Source: JL08 sp039969355
Lineage (GTDB): Bacteria > Pseudomonadota > Alphaproteobacteria > Rhodobacterales > Rhodobacteraceae
Assembly (NCBI GenBank): GCA_039969355.1
Contig: JBDVOA010000032.1
Location: forward strand, 1-64,000
Direction of reading: 5' to 3'
Length of the DNA: 64,000 nucleotides
Shown here: positions 8,199 to 17,842 of the stretch, piece after piece
Position numbering within the stretch: position 1 is the stretch's first letter
Layout of the letters: each line of letters opens with the position of its first letter
Notes under the pieces: model-generated
What the model was told of the DNA's origin: nothing
The model's database searches: none
What the model saw: only the letters and a program-made list of their open reading frames with translations
Translations under genes and position numbers: made by a program

Positions 8199-9431
8199 TC
8201 AGGCATCATTTGCCGGCGCGCCGCCCAGAAATGCATTGCCATCTTTGTAGTTGCAGGGGTCCTCTTGCATTTGCAAATGTAGCCCATCTGCCACGTAGGG
8301 ATGTGACCGCGCCAGGTCTTCGTCTACGTCAATGCCCAGACCAGGGACGGTCGGTGCCGTGATGTACCCATCCTCGACCTCAATGGTTTTCTTGATCAGG
8401 GCTGCATGGAACGGAGTTTCTATGGTTTCCGCCATGAGGATATTGGGAATAGATACGGCAAGATGAACGTTTGCAGCCCACTCAATTGGACCTGCATAAA
8501 GATGCGGTGCCATCTGCGCGTTATGAACTTCAGCGATGGCTGCAGTTTTTTTCATCTCCCATATGCCGCCGGCGCGGCCAAGTGCGGGTTGCAGGATTGT
8601 GGCAGCGCCGCTTCGCAAGACCGCAGCAAACTCCGATTTTGTTGTGAGGCGCTCACCGGTTGCGATTGGAATGCGGACAGCTGCTGCGATTTTCGCCATT
8701 TCCTCTGGATTGTCTGGTGGAATTGGTTCTTCGAACCACAAAGGACTGAAAGATTCCAGCGCCTGACCCAGCCGTATCGCGCCAGCGGTGCTGAATTGGC
8801 CGTGGGTTCCAAACAGCAGATCGGCCTTTTGGCCAACGGTTTCTCTTATGGTTTCGCAGAAGGCAACAGAAAGCGCGATGTCGGTCATCGCGGGCATATG
8901 GCCGCCCCGCATCGTGTAGGGCCCGGCAGGGTCGAATTTGACGGCCGTGTAGCCCTTAGCAACCATGGCTTGCGCCGTTTCGGCAGCCATTTCAGGCGAT
9001 GTCCAGAACGCATTCACATCATGATGGGGCAGGGGATAAAGATAAGTATAGGCACGGACCCGTTCGTTCATCTTGCCACCGAGCAGTGCATAAACGGGCC
9101 GATCTCGATCCTTGCCCAAGATATCCCAGCAGGCAATTTCCAACCCCGAAAAAGCACCCATCACTGTCAGGTCGGGCCGCTGAGTAAATCCAGACGAATA
9201 AGACCTACGAAACATCAGTTCGATGTTTTCCGGGTTCTCACCTTGCATGTGACGGCCAAAGACGTCTTCAATCACCTTGCGCATCGCATCGGGTCCAACT
9301 GAGGATGCGTAGCACTCACCCCAGCCAATGATCCCGGTATCGGTGACTAGTTTGACCAGTATCCAGTAGCGCCCACCCCAACCTGGGGCCGGGGGTGATG
9401 TCACGATTACTTCAAGATCTTGTAACTTCAT
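8199..9431 (-). CDS. Mandelate racemase/muconate lactonizing enzyme family dehydratase
   Basis: 410 residues with the enolase-superfamily plan: an N-terminal capping domain and a TIM barrel. Visible motifs are AVKFDP (Lys/Asp base region), WFEEPIPPDN, ATGERLTTK and the C-terminal MAPHLYAGPI His motif. Members of this subgroup dehydrate sugar acids such as galactonate, or act as cycloisomerases; the substrate is not determined. The start at 9431 (MKLQDLEVIV) lies 13 bases after the alcohol dehydrogenase stop, so the two genes are probably co-transcribed. A longer frame to 9500 would overlap the upstream gene. Confidence 0.85.
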   Translation of the reverse strand: MKLQDLEVIVTSPPAPGWGGRYWILVKLVTDTGIIGWGECYASSVGPDAMRKVIEDVFGRHMQGENPENIELMFRRSYSSGFTQRPDLTVMGAFSGLEIACWDILGKDRDRPVYALLGGKMNERVRAYTYLYPLPHHDVNAFWTSPEMAAETAQAMVAKGYTAVKFDPAGPYTMRGGHMPAMTDIALSVAFCETIRETVGQKADLLFGTHGQFSTAGAIRLGQALESFSPLWFEEPIPPDNPEEMAKIAAAVRIPIATGERLTTKSEFAAVLRSGAATILQPALGRAGGIWEMKKTAAIAEVHNAQMAPHLYAGPIEWAANVHLAVSIPNILMAETIETPFHAALIKKTIEVEDGYITAPTVPGLGIDVDEDLARSHPYVADGLHLQMQEDPCNYKDGNAFLGGAPANDA

Positions 9432-9444
9432 GGGAATCCCGCGT

Positions 9445-10533
9445 CTAGGTGTCAAACAATATGACATTGCGGCGCGCCGCGCCCGATTTTGTATCTTCAA
9501 TCGCCTCGTTGATCTGATCGAGCGACCAGCGACCCGAGATCAACTCATCCAGTTTTAGTCGACCTTGCTGGTATAAATCCACCATCCACGGGATATCGCG
9601 CTGGATCACAACGTCACCCATCTTTGATCCGATCATGCCTTGTCCGGTTGCTGCCAGTATGACCGGTTCATAGCTTGATATAGCCCCGGAATGCGGCATT
9701 CCAACCATGATGACACGCCCCCCGCTTGCCAAATAACGCGGGGCGTCGTCATATGCGGGGATGGCCCCAACCGTCACGATCACAGCGTCTGCACCTCGTC
9801 CAATTGCCTCCATTGCCCCGCGCCAAGGTTTTTCGCTGCTTGCAAGAACACCGTCTGTTGCACCGAATTCTCGCGCTACGGCAAGTTTTTCTTCGCTCAT
9901 GTCGACCGCAACGATACGACGAGCACCGGCAATGCGCGCACCCTGAATAGCATTCAGGCCAACACCACCCGCGCCAATGACGACAACGTCCTGTCCTGCC
10001 CGTAACTCTGCCGCATTAACGACCGCACCGACGCCAGTAATCACGCCACAAGCGATCAGGCTGGCAGCGTCCATTGGAACTTCGGCAGGTACGCGCACGA
10101 CCTGACTGTGATCAACGACGACCTTTTCCGCAAAAGCCCCGCAGGCCATTGCCTGATGCAATTTTCTGCCATCTGCGCGCTTGATCGGGCCGTCATCACC
10201 GTCATAGGGGGTTTCGCAGGCTGTTGGGCTGCCACGCGCGCAACTGCCACAGGAGCCGCAGGCGCGGATCAGTGTGACAACAACTGTATCCCCGATAGTT
10301 AGGCCTTTGACGCCGCCACCCAGAGCCGTCACACGACCCGCAGCCTCGTGGCCATAAACCGCAGGCAGCGAGCCACCCCATGCCCCTGAGGCATAAGAAA
10401 TGTCAGAATGACAGATCGCAACCGCACTCAGCGAAACTTCGACTTCGCCAGCGTCAGGCGCGCGTAACTGGATGTGTTCGATCGCCAGCGGTTGCCCGAA
10501 TTCATGACAGACCGCAGCTTTGATCATTTGCAT
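9445..10533 (-). CDS. Zinc-dependent alcohol dehydrogenase
   Basis: 362 residues of the medium-chain dehydrogenase family. Catalytic zinc ligands are C41 (AICHSD) and H62/E63 (YGHEAAG); the structural-zinc cysteines occur in CGSCGSCARGSPTAC. The Rossmann motif is VIGAGGVGLNAIQGA, giving NAD(P)-dependent oxidation of an alcohol. The ATG at 10533 is favoured because GGGAG lies 8 bases upstream; a GTG 9 bases earlier keeps the same frame. It is followed closely by the enolase-superfamily gene, so it may oxidise a sugar acid or polyol in the same pathway (inference). Confidence 0.88.
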   Translation of the reverse strand: MQMIKAAVCHEFGQPLAIEHIQLRAPDAGEVEVSLSAVAICHSDISYASGAWGGSLPAVYGHEAAGRVTALGGGVKGLTIGDTVVVTLIRACGSCGSCARGSPTACETPYDGDDGPIKRADGRKLHQAMACGAFAEKVVVDHSQVVRVPAEVPMDAASLIACGVITGVGAVVNAAELRAGQDVVVIGAGGVGLNAIQGARIAGARRIVAVDMSEEKLAVAREFGATDGVLASSEKPWRGAMEAIGRGADAVIVTVGAIPAYDDAPRYLASGGRVIMVGMPHSGAISSYEPVILAATGQGMIGSKMGDVVIQRDIPWMVDLYQQGRLKLDELISGRWSLDQINEAIEDTKSGAARRNVILFDT

Positions 10534-10620
10534 CTTTGTCACTCCCTTTTCCTTCGAACAGAGTTGCGCGCCCGGAAACCCAAAAGCAACGCTGAAAGAG
10601 ACATGCGATGTCGTAATTTC

Positions 10621-11823
10621 TTACTTTCGGACCCTTGAATTGACGAAAATAAAGATCGACAGCACCATGATTCCAGCGGCAAGCAGGAAGGGTGCACCCG
10701 GCTGGTAATATCTTGCCTCAGAACCAGAGAATGTGGCGAACGTCCGCGTCATCAGCAATGGAGCAATGATTGTCGCTAGTGACACCAGACTGGCCAGCAA
10801 GCCCTGTAGTTCACCTTGTGCATCATCAGCAACACGGCGTGACATTATCGCCTGGAGCGCCGGAAGTCCGACTGCCCCAAGGGCCGTAATCGGGATGACA
10901 AGCATCACGTAGAAACCGCTGGTCGCGAGGCCAAAGAAAACCAGAGTCACGGTCTCAAGGCAAAGACCGAGCGTGACGGTCCCGCGGTCCTGGAACCATT
11001 TGATTGCTGGGGCAACAAGCAGCCCCTGAGAAAAGGCATAGCATCCCCCATAAAGGGCAAGCGAGGCGCCTATCATGCCGGGTGACCAGTCAAACAACTC
11101 GGCCGTGAAATAAGGCCAGACGGACACGTAAACCGCGCCAGCCATCTGGTAGAAAAAAAACACCAGCAACAAAGCTGTCAAACCGGGCAATTTTCCAACC
11201 GACAGCAGCGCCCCAAGGGGGTTGGCACGGCGCCATTGGAATGAACGGCGAATGGCATCGGATACCGTTTCTTTAAGGACAAAATAACCAAGAATTGTAT
11301 TCGCAAATGCCAATCCCGCCGCCGCATAAAAAGGCGCGCGGGTTCCAAATTCGCCAAGTAGCCCTCCAAAGGCAGGACCCAATACAAAGCCAATACCAAA
11401 GCTAGCACCAATCAAGCCAAAATTCTTGGCCTTTTCGTTCGGTTCCGAGATGTCCGCGACATAGGCCGATGCCGTCGCGTAGGTGGCAGAAGCAATGCCG
11501 CCCACGATCCGCCCAACAAGGAGCAGCCATATGGTTCCGGCCACAGCCATCACCATATAATCTGCGGCCATCACAATGAGCGAGATGAGCAAGATGGGCC
11601 GCCGCCCATATCGGTCCGAGAGGCTTCCAATCACCGGCCCGAACAGAAACTGCATCACGGCAAAGGCGCTTGTCAGAATGCCGCCCCAAATAGCCGCGTT
11701 TGCTAGGTCGCCGCCACCAACATCACGGATGAGGTCGGGCATGACCGGAAATATCAAGCCGATGCCAATCGCATCAATCATGACTGTACACAGTATGAAA
11801 ATAAGGGGCAGATTCTTTGACAT
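10621..11823 (-). CDS. MFS transporter, TetA-like (12 helices)
   Basis: 400 residues. The N-terminus (IDAIGIGLIFPVMPDL) and loop 2-3 motif GSLSDRYGRRPILL are those of the TCR/Tet subfamily of drug:proton antiporters. About twelve hydrophobic helices can be counted. It would export a small molecule across the inner membrane; tetracycline resistance itself cannot be claimed. It lies 61 bases after pcaB on the same strand. The neighbouring aromatic and alcohol catabolism genes suggest it could handle a related compound (inference). Confidence 0.85.
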   Translation of the reverse strand: MSKNLPLIFILCTVMIDAIGIGLIFPVMPDLIRDVGGGDLANAAIWGGILTSAFAVMQFLFGPVIGSLSDRYGRRPILLISLIVMAADYMVMAVAGTIWLLLVGRIVGGIASATYATASAYVADISEPNEKAKNFGLIGASFGIGFVLGPAFGGLLGEFGTRAPFYAAAGLAFANTILGYFVLKETVSDAIRRSFQWRRANPLGALLSVGKLPGLTALLLVFFFYQMAGAVYVSVWPYFTAELFDWSPGMIGASLALYGGCYAFSQGLLVAPAIKWFQDRGTVTLGLCLETVTLVFFGLATSGFYVMLVIPITALGAVGLPALQAIMSRRVADDAQGELQGLLASLVSLATIIAPLLMTRTFATFSGSEARYYQPGAPFLLAAGIMVLSIFIFVNSRVRK

Positions 11824-11884
11824 GGGTTGACCCTATGCCAGTCCTCTGGCAGCCGAAAGGATCAAGTAACACAAAGGTTTGGCG

Positions 11885-13213
11885 TTAATTCAGTTGGCGT
11901 ACTCTTGACGCAAATGCTCGTGCTTCGGCCGGCGCGAGGCCCAATTGACTGGGAGGATCAAACAGGTCGGCCGCAAGATCAGGATAAGCTGCGCGCGCGA
12001 CCTCTTCCAGCTGTCTATCTTCGTCCAAAGCCGTCTTACATAGCATTTTGGCTTCTGCCTGCGCGTCGGGCCTTGGCATTTTGGCCGCCAGTGCAAAGCT
12101 TAACGCCTCGGCATGGATTGTGCCCAATCCGAGTGCCAGATCGGCGCGCATTTTTGGAATATTCGGTTCAAGAGATGCTGTCAGCGCGACAGCCTGCTGC
12201 AGAGCTGCCGCAGTGCCCAAAACGATTTGCGGCAATATTACCCATTCAGTAATCCACGCGGCACCATCGCGTTGATGACGTTGTAAACTGCCCGCGTGTA
12301 ACGCGCCGCTCGCAGAGGAGGTCTGAACTGCCAAAGCAGAAATCACTGATGGCCCGACTGGGTTCTGTTTTTGCGGCATGGTCGAGGATGCCCCCGCATC
12401 GCATAGAATTACCTCGGCGAGTTCCGTTTGGGTTAGAGACAGGACATCTTCGGCCATCTTAGCCAAAGCAATTACGCAACGATTCATCCAGCCAGCTATG
12501 GACAGAAGTGGCGCTCGATCTGTGTGCCAACTGCGCTGTGGATCGTGCAGACCAAGTGCGTTGGCCAATTCAGCGCGAAGTTTTGCTGCGTTCGGGCCAA
12601 GTTCAGCGCTGGTTCCAGCGGCACCGGACAAAGAAACCAGCAATGATGTTTCGCGCAGCGCAGGCAATTCATCAAGCACAGCCAACAGAGGGGTCCCCCA
12701 AGACGCAGCAACCGCGCCGAAACTTGTAGGCGTGGCATGTTGTCCCCACGTGCGGGCCGCCATCGGCACCTCAGCATGGGTCAAGGCCAGGTCGCCAAGA
12801 TTACGAATTAAAACTCGAACATCATGCTCAAAAAGCACCAGAGTCTGTCGCAGCGTTAGCATGAGTGCTGTGTCCATGATGTCTTGCGAGGTGGCACCCC
12901 AATGAATGTATTGCGCGTGTTCTGAGCCGTTCATCTCAGAGCGAAAGGCCGCAACCAGCGCTGGGACCGGTACGCCGTTTTGCGACGTAGATGCCGTCAA
13001 CGTATTGGGATCGATCTGCACTTCCAGGCTCGCCCGATGGATGGCCTTAGCGCTGGGTTCTGGGATAACACCGAGTTGCCCTTGTGTGTGCGCCAAAGCG
13101 CCTTCGACCAATAGCATGGCCCGAATAACCGCGCTATCCGTGAACAGGCGCTGTGCCTCACCCGAAGGAAATAAATCGGCATAAATCGAACTGTCGAAAA
13201 TAGATGTGCTCAC
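11885..13213 (-). CDS. pcaB: 3-carboxy-cis,cis-muconate cycloisomerase (PcaB-like)
   Basis: 442 residues of the fumarase/aspartase superfamily with the conserved loop SSTMPQKQNPV. Early segments (WGATSQDIMDTA, ARTWGQHATPTSFG) fit bacterial PcaB, which converts 3-carboxymuconate to 4-carboxymuconolactone in the protocatechuate branch of the beta-ketoadipate pathway. Adenylosuccinate lyase is the main alternative, but the C-terminal half and the PcaD-like neighbour favour PcaB. The start codon overlaps the preceding hydrolase stop by 4 bases. Confidence 0.82.
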   Translation of the reverse strand: MSTSIFDSSIYADLFPSGEAQRLFTDSAVIRAMLLVEGALAHTQGQLGVIPEPSAKAIHRASLEVQIDPNTLTASTSQNGVPVPALVAAFRSEMNGSEHAQYIHWGATSQDIMDTALMLTLRQTLVLFEHDVRVLIRNLGDLALTHAEVPMAARTWGQHATPTSFGAVAASWGTPLLAVLDELPALRETSLLVSLSGAAGTSAELGPNAAKLRAELANALGLHDPQRSWHTDRAPLLSIAGWMNRCVIALAKMAEDVLSLTQTELAEVILCDAGASSTMPQKQNPVGPSVISALAVQTSSASGALHAGSLQRHQRDGAAWITEWVILPQIVLGTAAALQQAVALTASLEPNIPKMRADLALGLGTIHAEALSFALAAKMPRPDAQAEAKMLCKTALDEDRQLEEVARAAYPDLAADLFDPPSQLGLAPAEARAFASRVRQLN

Positions 13214-13926
13214 GCAACATCCTTCGCGATTTGATCGAGCACCGATGCCAGACCATTCGGGTCTGCAAAGAACGGCGAATGACCCGTGCCGATTTCATGG
13301 ACGTTTCTCTTGGGAAAATTTGCCGCCATGAGCGCCTGATATGCAGGAGATATGGCGCGGTCGTTCTTACAGACTACATAGGACTTGGGCATAGAACTGT
13401 ACGCCTTTGATAACGAAACTGGAGTGTGTTGAGGGGCTATCGCCTCCGGACACAGTCTTGGGCCGGCGTAGTTCAACGTTCCCTCCGGGCAGTCATGATA
13501 GAAAAAATCCTCAATATCAGATGGATCAAGAGTCACGCTTAGTTGGTCCTGCGATGTCTGGATCGCGGGCGTGTTCTTTCGGGTTGGCGCGGCACCGCGC
13601 ACATCATCCAAGGATAAGCCGTCTTGTGGCGTGTATGCGGCGATATAGATCAGATGCGCGATTTTTTGCGGCGCTTTCTCGGCGGCAGCGGAGATCATGA
13701 ATCCCGACATGGCATGGCCAACTACAATTGTTTCTGCCACCGTCGCCGCAGCAATGGCGTCAACGTAACTGTCAAATGTGACTTTCCTGATCGGCATTGG
13801 ATCTGCACCGTGGCCGGGCAGGTCGATTGCTTTCGCCTCGTGGTTCAGGGCGAATAAGGCAGGCAACGTATCTCGCCAGCACCACGCCCCATGGCAGGAC
13901 CCATGCACAAGCAGAAACCGGGCCAT
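13210..13926 (-). CDS. Alpha/beta hydrolase with altered nucleophile motif
   Basis: 238 residues, resembling the plant methylesterase / hydroxynitrile-lyase branch of alpha/beta hydrolases (FLLVHGSCHGAWCW oxyanion region near the N-terminus). Acid and His positions are present (CKNDRAIS and GTGHSPFF). The nucleophile elbow, normally GHSxGG, reads GHAMSG, so alanine occupies the usual serine position; the DNA is unambiguous (ggc cat gcc atg tcg gga). It may therefore be non-hydrolytic, or act as a lyase-like or binding protein. ATG at 13926 follows AAAGGA; the open frame to 14064 lacks support. It overlaps pcaB by 4 bases. Confidence 0.75.
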   Translation of the reverse strand: MARFLLVHGSCHGAWCWRDTLPALFALNHEAKAIDLPGHGADPMPIRKVTFDSYVDAIAAATVAETIVVGHAMSGFMISAAAEKAPQKIAHLIYIAAYTPQDGLSLDDVRGAAPTRKNTPAIQTSQDQLSVTLDPSDIEDFFYHDCPEGTLNYAGPRLCPEAIAPQHTPVSLSKAYSSMPKSYVVCKNDRAISPAYQALMAANFPKRNVHEIGTGHSPFFADPNGLASVLDQIAKDVA

Positions 13927-14050
13927 TTCGTTTTTCCTTTCACATCTCCAAGCGCCTGATCCGTCTAACAGTGCGCTCAGATTGCACAGAGTACCTTTGC
14001 AGATACCACTGCCTGCATACTCCTCATGCATGCGCAGTTTGCCACAAAAT

Positions 14051-14839
14051 TCAGATATGACCAACTGCCCGCATGAAATCAGTCAGCACTTTTGCATATT
14101 CGACGGGCTTTTCTACGCAGGGCAGGTGGCCCGCGCGACGGACCAGATGAAAATTGGCGCCGGGGATCAGATCGACCATTTCACGCACCAGATCGGGTGG
14201 GGTAGATCCGTCTTCTGCACCAGCGATCCCCAGTGTCGGAAGCCGTAAACCAGCGGTGGTGGCATAGAAGTCTGTGCCGGAAATAGCGGCAGAGCAACCG
14301 ATGTACCCTTCATCCGGCTGGCGTGTCAGCATGTTGCGCCACAACTCCAGTTCCGGCGTTGCACGAAAGTCTTTTGAAAACCAGCGTTCCAATATTGAAT
14401 CTGCCAGCGTTTCAATTCCGTCTTTACGCACAACGTCAATCCTGTCGTCCCACATGGCAGGAGTGCCGATTTTGGCCGCCGTGTTCGACAAAACCATTGC
14501 GCGGATCAAATCAAGCCGTTTGACGGCCAATCCTTGCGCAATCAATCCACCGATGCTGAGCCCGACAAAGACACAATGCCTGACATTGAGGTGGTCCAGC
14601 AACGCCTCGGTATATCTGACCAGCGCGCCCATAGAGTATGGTGCTACCGGGCAGCTCGATAATCCATGTCCGGGCTTGTCAAAGCGGACAATCCGCAGAC
14701 CGGAGGGTAGCAGTGGCAGGATCGGGTCCCATAGTCGCAAGTCTGTCCCAAGTGAATTAGCAAATACAACTGTTGGCGCATTGGATTCGCCCTCATCGTG
14801 ATAGTGCAATGCAACATCGTCCAGCTTCAGAATGTTCAA
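14051..14839 (-). CDS. pcaD: 3-oxoadipate enol-lactonase (PcaD-like)
   Basis: 262 residues, alpha/beta hydrolase fold. Catalytic elements are the nucleophile elbow GLSIGG, an acid in GAEDGSTPP and the His in GHLPCVEKP. The N-terminal VVFANSLGTDLRLWDP is the PcaD signature. PcaD hydrolyses 3-oxoadipate enol-lactone to 3-oxoadipate, the step after PcaB and PcaC. It lies 9 bases after the EEP-family gene and 125 bases before the next hydrolase. No pcaC, pcaG or pcaH is in the window. Confidence 0.82.
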   Translation of the reverse strand: MNILKLDDVALHYHDEGESNAPTVVFANSLGTDLRLWDPILPLLPSGLRIVRFDKPGHGLSSCPVAPYSMGALVRYTEALLDHLNVRHCVFVGLSIGGLIAQGLAVKRLDLIRAMVLSNTAAKIGTPAMWDDRIDVVRKDGIETLADSILERWFSKDFRATPELELWRNMLTRQPDEGYIGCSAAISGTDFYATTAGLRLPTLGIAGAEDGSTPPDLVREMVDLIPGANFHLVRRAGHLPCVEKPVEYAKVLTDFMRAVGHI

Positions 14840-14848
14840 CTTATCTCC

Positions 14849-16042
14849 TCAGCGGCGATCAATCCGCATATGTGCCATTATCTGCCCATGATCCGATGCC
14901 AGCTTGTTATACGGTGCCTCAGGATGGCTGCCATCAGTCAGATGGTCATTTAGCACACTGAAATACTCCATTTCCCCAATAGAAATTTCTGAACCCGGTA
15001 GGAAATGGCGAGACATTAGAATCTGATCGATGCTTTCGAACACCCCGCCAAAAGCTGAGGTGTAGACCATGTCGCGCGAAGATTTTCGCACAAACAGTTT
15101 TTCGGCAGAATGCAGGCGAACTGCCTCAACATCTCCTGTGATTTGTAGATTTTCTGCCTTTGAATAACGGTCATTGCCAGACTTCGCATCGTGTCGTTGC
15201 ATCCACGAATAGTTTTTGAAAGGGAGTTCCCCGCTGATGATTTCGGAACTGACCGCGTGTTCGCCATCATTGAAATCCCCGGTGACCATTACGGGGCGGC
15301 CCGCTTTCAATTCCTTAAGTAATTCCGACCGCAGAACCCAGGCTTCAGCCATCCGACGAAGAGCTGCGCGCAGCGCTCCCATTGCTCTGCCTGCGGAATC
15401 GTATTGGGTCAAATCCGCTTCCGGTGCAAAATCGGCATTCGCCGGCTGAATGAATTCACCCAGCTTTGATTTCAGGTGGCAGTTGAAAACGGTGATGACT
15501 TGGTTTCCGACCGGCACCCTGACCTTGAGAATTGGGCGCGACAAACGTGCAATATCGTAATGCCCCGCATCCGCTCCGCCGAGTTCCTGCAACGGGATAC
15601 GCAGCGACTCCGGAAGGTTTTGAATGATCTCGGGTGCCCCTTTGAACCCGAGCCTCGACAACACGGCAACACCAGGGCGGCGCTGACCCGGCTCACCATC
15701 GTTGCTGTTGGGAGCAAATGCCAATGCAGCATCCGTATAGGGCGAATACCCAAGTTTTCGAAAAATTGCCTTCTTTCGATAAGGCTTCGACTTGTCGGGA
15801 ATAGTTGCGTCATTTGATGCGATGCCCTGGGCGTCAGCCTCGGCAATCACATTTTGTAAGGCCTCCTCTTCGAATATTTCCTGAAAACAGACAATGTCTG
15901 CATCCATTGTCAACAACTGATCAGCCAGCCAATCCTGTTTCCAAGCGTATTCCTCACGAGAATAGATTTGAAATTTGTAGTATTCTTTGTCAGCACCGAT
16001 CAGGTTCTTGACGTTGAAACTTGCGATCGTGAAATTGGTCAT
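14849..16042 (-). CDS. Endonuclease/exonuclease/phosphatase-fold protein
   Basis: 397 residues with the EEP (DNase I-like) fold: N-terminal FTIASFNVKNL, ICFQEIFEEE-like metal-binding segment (VCFQEIFEE), central VMVTGDFNDGEH and C-terminal LASDHGQIMAHM, which give the Asn, Glu, Asp and His residues of the metal site. It has no signal peptide, so it is probably cytoplasmic. Substrates in this family range from nucleic acids to phospholipids and phosphoesters and cannot be assigned. It sits 4 bases after the PLP dehydratase and 9 before pcaD, within the minus-strand run. Confidence 0.8.
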   Translation of the reverse strand: MTNFTIASFNVKNLIGADKEYYKFQIYSREEYAWKQDWLADQLLTMDADIVCFQEIFEEEALQNVIAEADAQGIASNDATIPDKSKPYRKKAIFRKLGYSPYTDAALAFAPNSNDGEPGQRRPGVAVLSRLGFKGAPEIIQNLPESLRIPLQELGGADAGHYDIARLSRPILKVRVPVGNQVITVFNCHLKSKLGEFIQPANADFAPEADLTQYDSAGRAMGALRAALRRMAEAWVLRSELLKELKAGRPVMVTGDFNDGEHAVSSEIISGELPFKNYSWMQRHDAKSGNDRYSKAENLQITGDVEAVRLHSAEKLFVRKSSRDMVYTSAFGGVFESIDQILMSRHFLPGSEISIGEMEYFSVLNDHLTDGSHPEAPYNKLASDHGQIMAHMRIDRR

Positions 16043-16046
16043 GACA

Positions 16047-17021
16047 TCAGACTCCGAACTTTAGCAACGCCAACTGAAAGACCTCTGCATCAACATTTCC
16101 ACCTGAAACCGTTGCGACAACGGCATCTCCTTCGATTTCGTCGCCGTGGAATAAGGCCGCAGCAAGCGCCACAGCGCCGCCCGGCTCTACCACGATTTTT
16201 AATCTGGCAAAAGCAAGGGCGACGGCGTACAGGGCTTCTTCTTCGGTGACGACCAATCCGGGTCCGCACAGGCGCTGCATGATTGGAAACGTGATCTGGC
16301 CGGGTTCCGGGGTGATAATTGCGTCGCACAACGAACCCGAAGCCCGGTTATTGCGTTCGATTCCGCCCGAGGCAAGCGAGCGGGCGACGTCGTCAAATCC
16401 TTCGGGTTCAACAGGCCGGGGCCGCAGGCCCGGTGCGCGTGCCTCCAGTGCAAGGGCAATTCCGGACAGGAATCCACCGCCGCCGCAACACACCAAAACG
16501 TCGGCTGCTTCGATGCCCTCTGCTTTGGTCTGCTCGGCAATCTCCAGTCCGGTCGTCCCCTGTCCGGCGATGACCTGTGGATCGTCAAAGGGTTTTATCA
16601 GGGTCAGGCCACGCTCGGTTGCGATCTTGTCCCCAATTTCATCGCGATCCTCGCTCGCACGATCATAGAGAATGACCTCTGCACCCAGGGCGCGCGTATT
16701 GTAGATTTTCTGTTTTGGCGCATCAGCGGGCATGATGATGACAGCTGCTGTACGGTGCTCGCGCGCAGCCAGCGCAACACCTTGCGCGTGGTTGCCGCTG
16801 GAAAACGCGATGACCCCTCGGGCGCGCTGTTCAGCATCAAGCGCAGACACGGCAGACCACGCGCCACGAAACTTGAAGCTACCAGTATGTTGCAGACACT
16901 CCGGTTTCACAAAAACCCGCCGACCCGCGATATCATCCAGAAAGGGTGATGATAAGAAAGGTGTACGCCGCGTGTGTCCGGCCAGCCTGCCTTCGGCGGC
17001 CTCTATCATGTCGATGTTCAC
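16047..17021 (-). CDS. PLP-dependent threonine/serine dehydratase-like enzyme
   Basis: 324 residues of fold-type II PLP enzymes. The Schiff-base lysine is in HTGSFKFRGA, the substrate loop is SSGNHAQGVA, and the phosphate-binding Gly loop is CCGGGGFLSG. There is no C-terminal ACT regulatory domain, so it is the short catabolic form acting on threonine or serine, or a serine racemase-like or hydroxyaspartate ammonia-lyase relative. Its start overlaps the preceding hydrolase stop by 4 bases. Confidence 0.87.
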   Translation of the reverse strand: MNIDMIEAAEGRLAGHTRRTPFLSSPFLDDIAGRRVFVKPECLQHTGSFKFRGAWSAVSALDAEQRARGVIAFSSGNHAQGVALAAREHRTAAVIIMPADAPKQKIYNTRALGAEVILYDRASEDRDEIGDKIATERGLTLIKPFDDPQVIAGQGTTGLEIAEQTKAEGIEAADVLVCCGGGGFLSGIALALEARAPGLRPRPVEPEGFDDVARSLASGGIERNNRASGSLCDAIITPEPGQITFPIMQRLCGPGLVVTEEEALYAVALAFARLKIVVEPGGAVALAAALFHGDEIEGDAVVATVSGGNVDAEVFQLALLKFGV

Positions 17022-17842
17022 GGTAGCTCCTGTAGCCAGGTGCGCAGGGCAAGCACAGCTTCGGGTTCGTCGAGGAAAGGGATGTGGGCGCGGTTCGGAA
17101 CCTCAGCAACGATCATGTCAGGGCGGCGGCGCTCCATTTCCGTCAGCGTCGCTTTCGACAGCAGGTCCGAGTTTGCGCCGCGGATGCAGCACAAGGGTTT
17201 GCCCGCCAAGGCATCAAAGAACGGCCAAAGGTCGGGGGCGGCCGTGGCGCCGGCGGCTTGGACTGCATCGAGCAATCTTGGATCATAATTGATCTTCAGC
17301 CCATCCGGCGTTTCAACATAATGTCTTTGCACTTCTTGCATCCAACGCTCGTCGGAAACTTCGACAAAGCCCTTCATTTGGTCGGGGCGTTTGCGGGCGG
17401 CCTCGGCATGGGTTTTCCAGACCGGGTTTCGGCCCAGATATCCCATGATGCTTTCTAAACCGGCAGGATCGAGTTCCGGCCCGATATCGTTGAGCGCCAC
17501 ACCCGCGATCCTATCCGGGACTGTCGCGGCCAAACCCATTGCGATCAACCCCCCGCGGGAAGTTCCCAATATGGCTGCGTTGTCGATGCCCAAATGGTCC
17601 ATCAAGGCAACCGCATCGCTCCCTTCGACAGGAAGAGAGTAGGTCAGGTGGTCTACCGCCCACTCCGATTTCCCGCGCCCGCGATAATCTAGTCTGATCA
17701 GGCGGATGTCACCTAGATGTGGCGTCACATAATCAAAGTCAGAGCCATTTCTGGTCAAGCCGGACAGGCACAGCACAGGAAATCCGGTCCCTTCATCAGA
17801 ATAGTGTAACGATAACCCGTCAGGGGATTTGAATTTAGGCAT
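17018..17842 (-). CDS. Alpha/beta hydrolase
   Basis: 274 residues, canonical alpha/beta hydrolase: HYSDEGTGFPVLCLSGL strand-turn near the N-terminus, nucleophile elbow GTSRGG, an acid in RGANSDLL and the His in NRAHIPFLDEP. It is close to epoxide hydrolase/haloperoxidase-type and enol-lactonase-type members, so carboxylester or lactone hydrolysis is likely but the substrate is open. It overlaps the upstream HAD gene by 1 base (TGATG) and the downstream dehydratase by 4, indicating tight coupling. Confidence 0.85.
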   Translation of the reverse strand: MPKFKSPDGLSLHYSDEGTGFPVLCLSGLTRNGSDFDYVTPHLGDIRLIRLDYRGRGKSEWAVDHLTYSLPVEGSDAVALMDHLGIDNAAILGTSRGGLIAMGLAATVPDRIAGVALNDIGPELDPAGLESIMGYLGRNPVWKTHAEAARKRPDQMKGFVEVSDERWMQEVQRHYVETPDGLKINYDPRLLDAVQAAGATAAPDLWPFFDALAGKPLCCIRGANSDLLSKATLTEMERRRPDMIVAEVPNRAHIPFLDEPEAVLALRTWLQELP

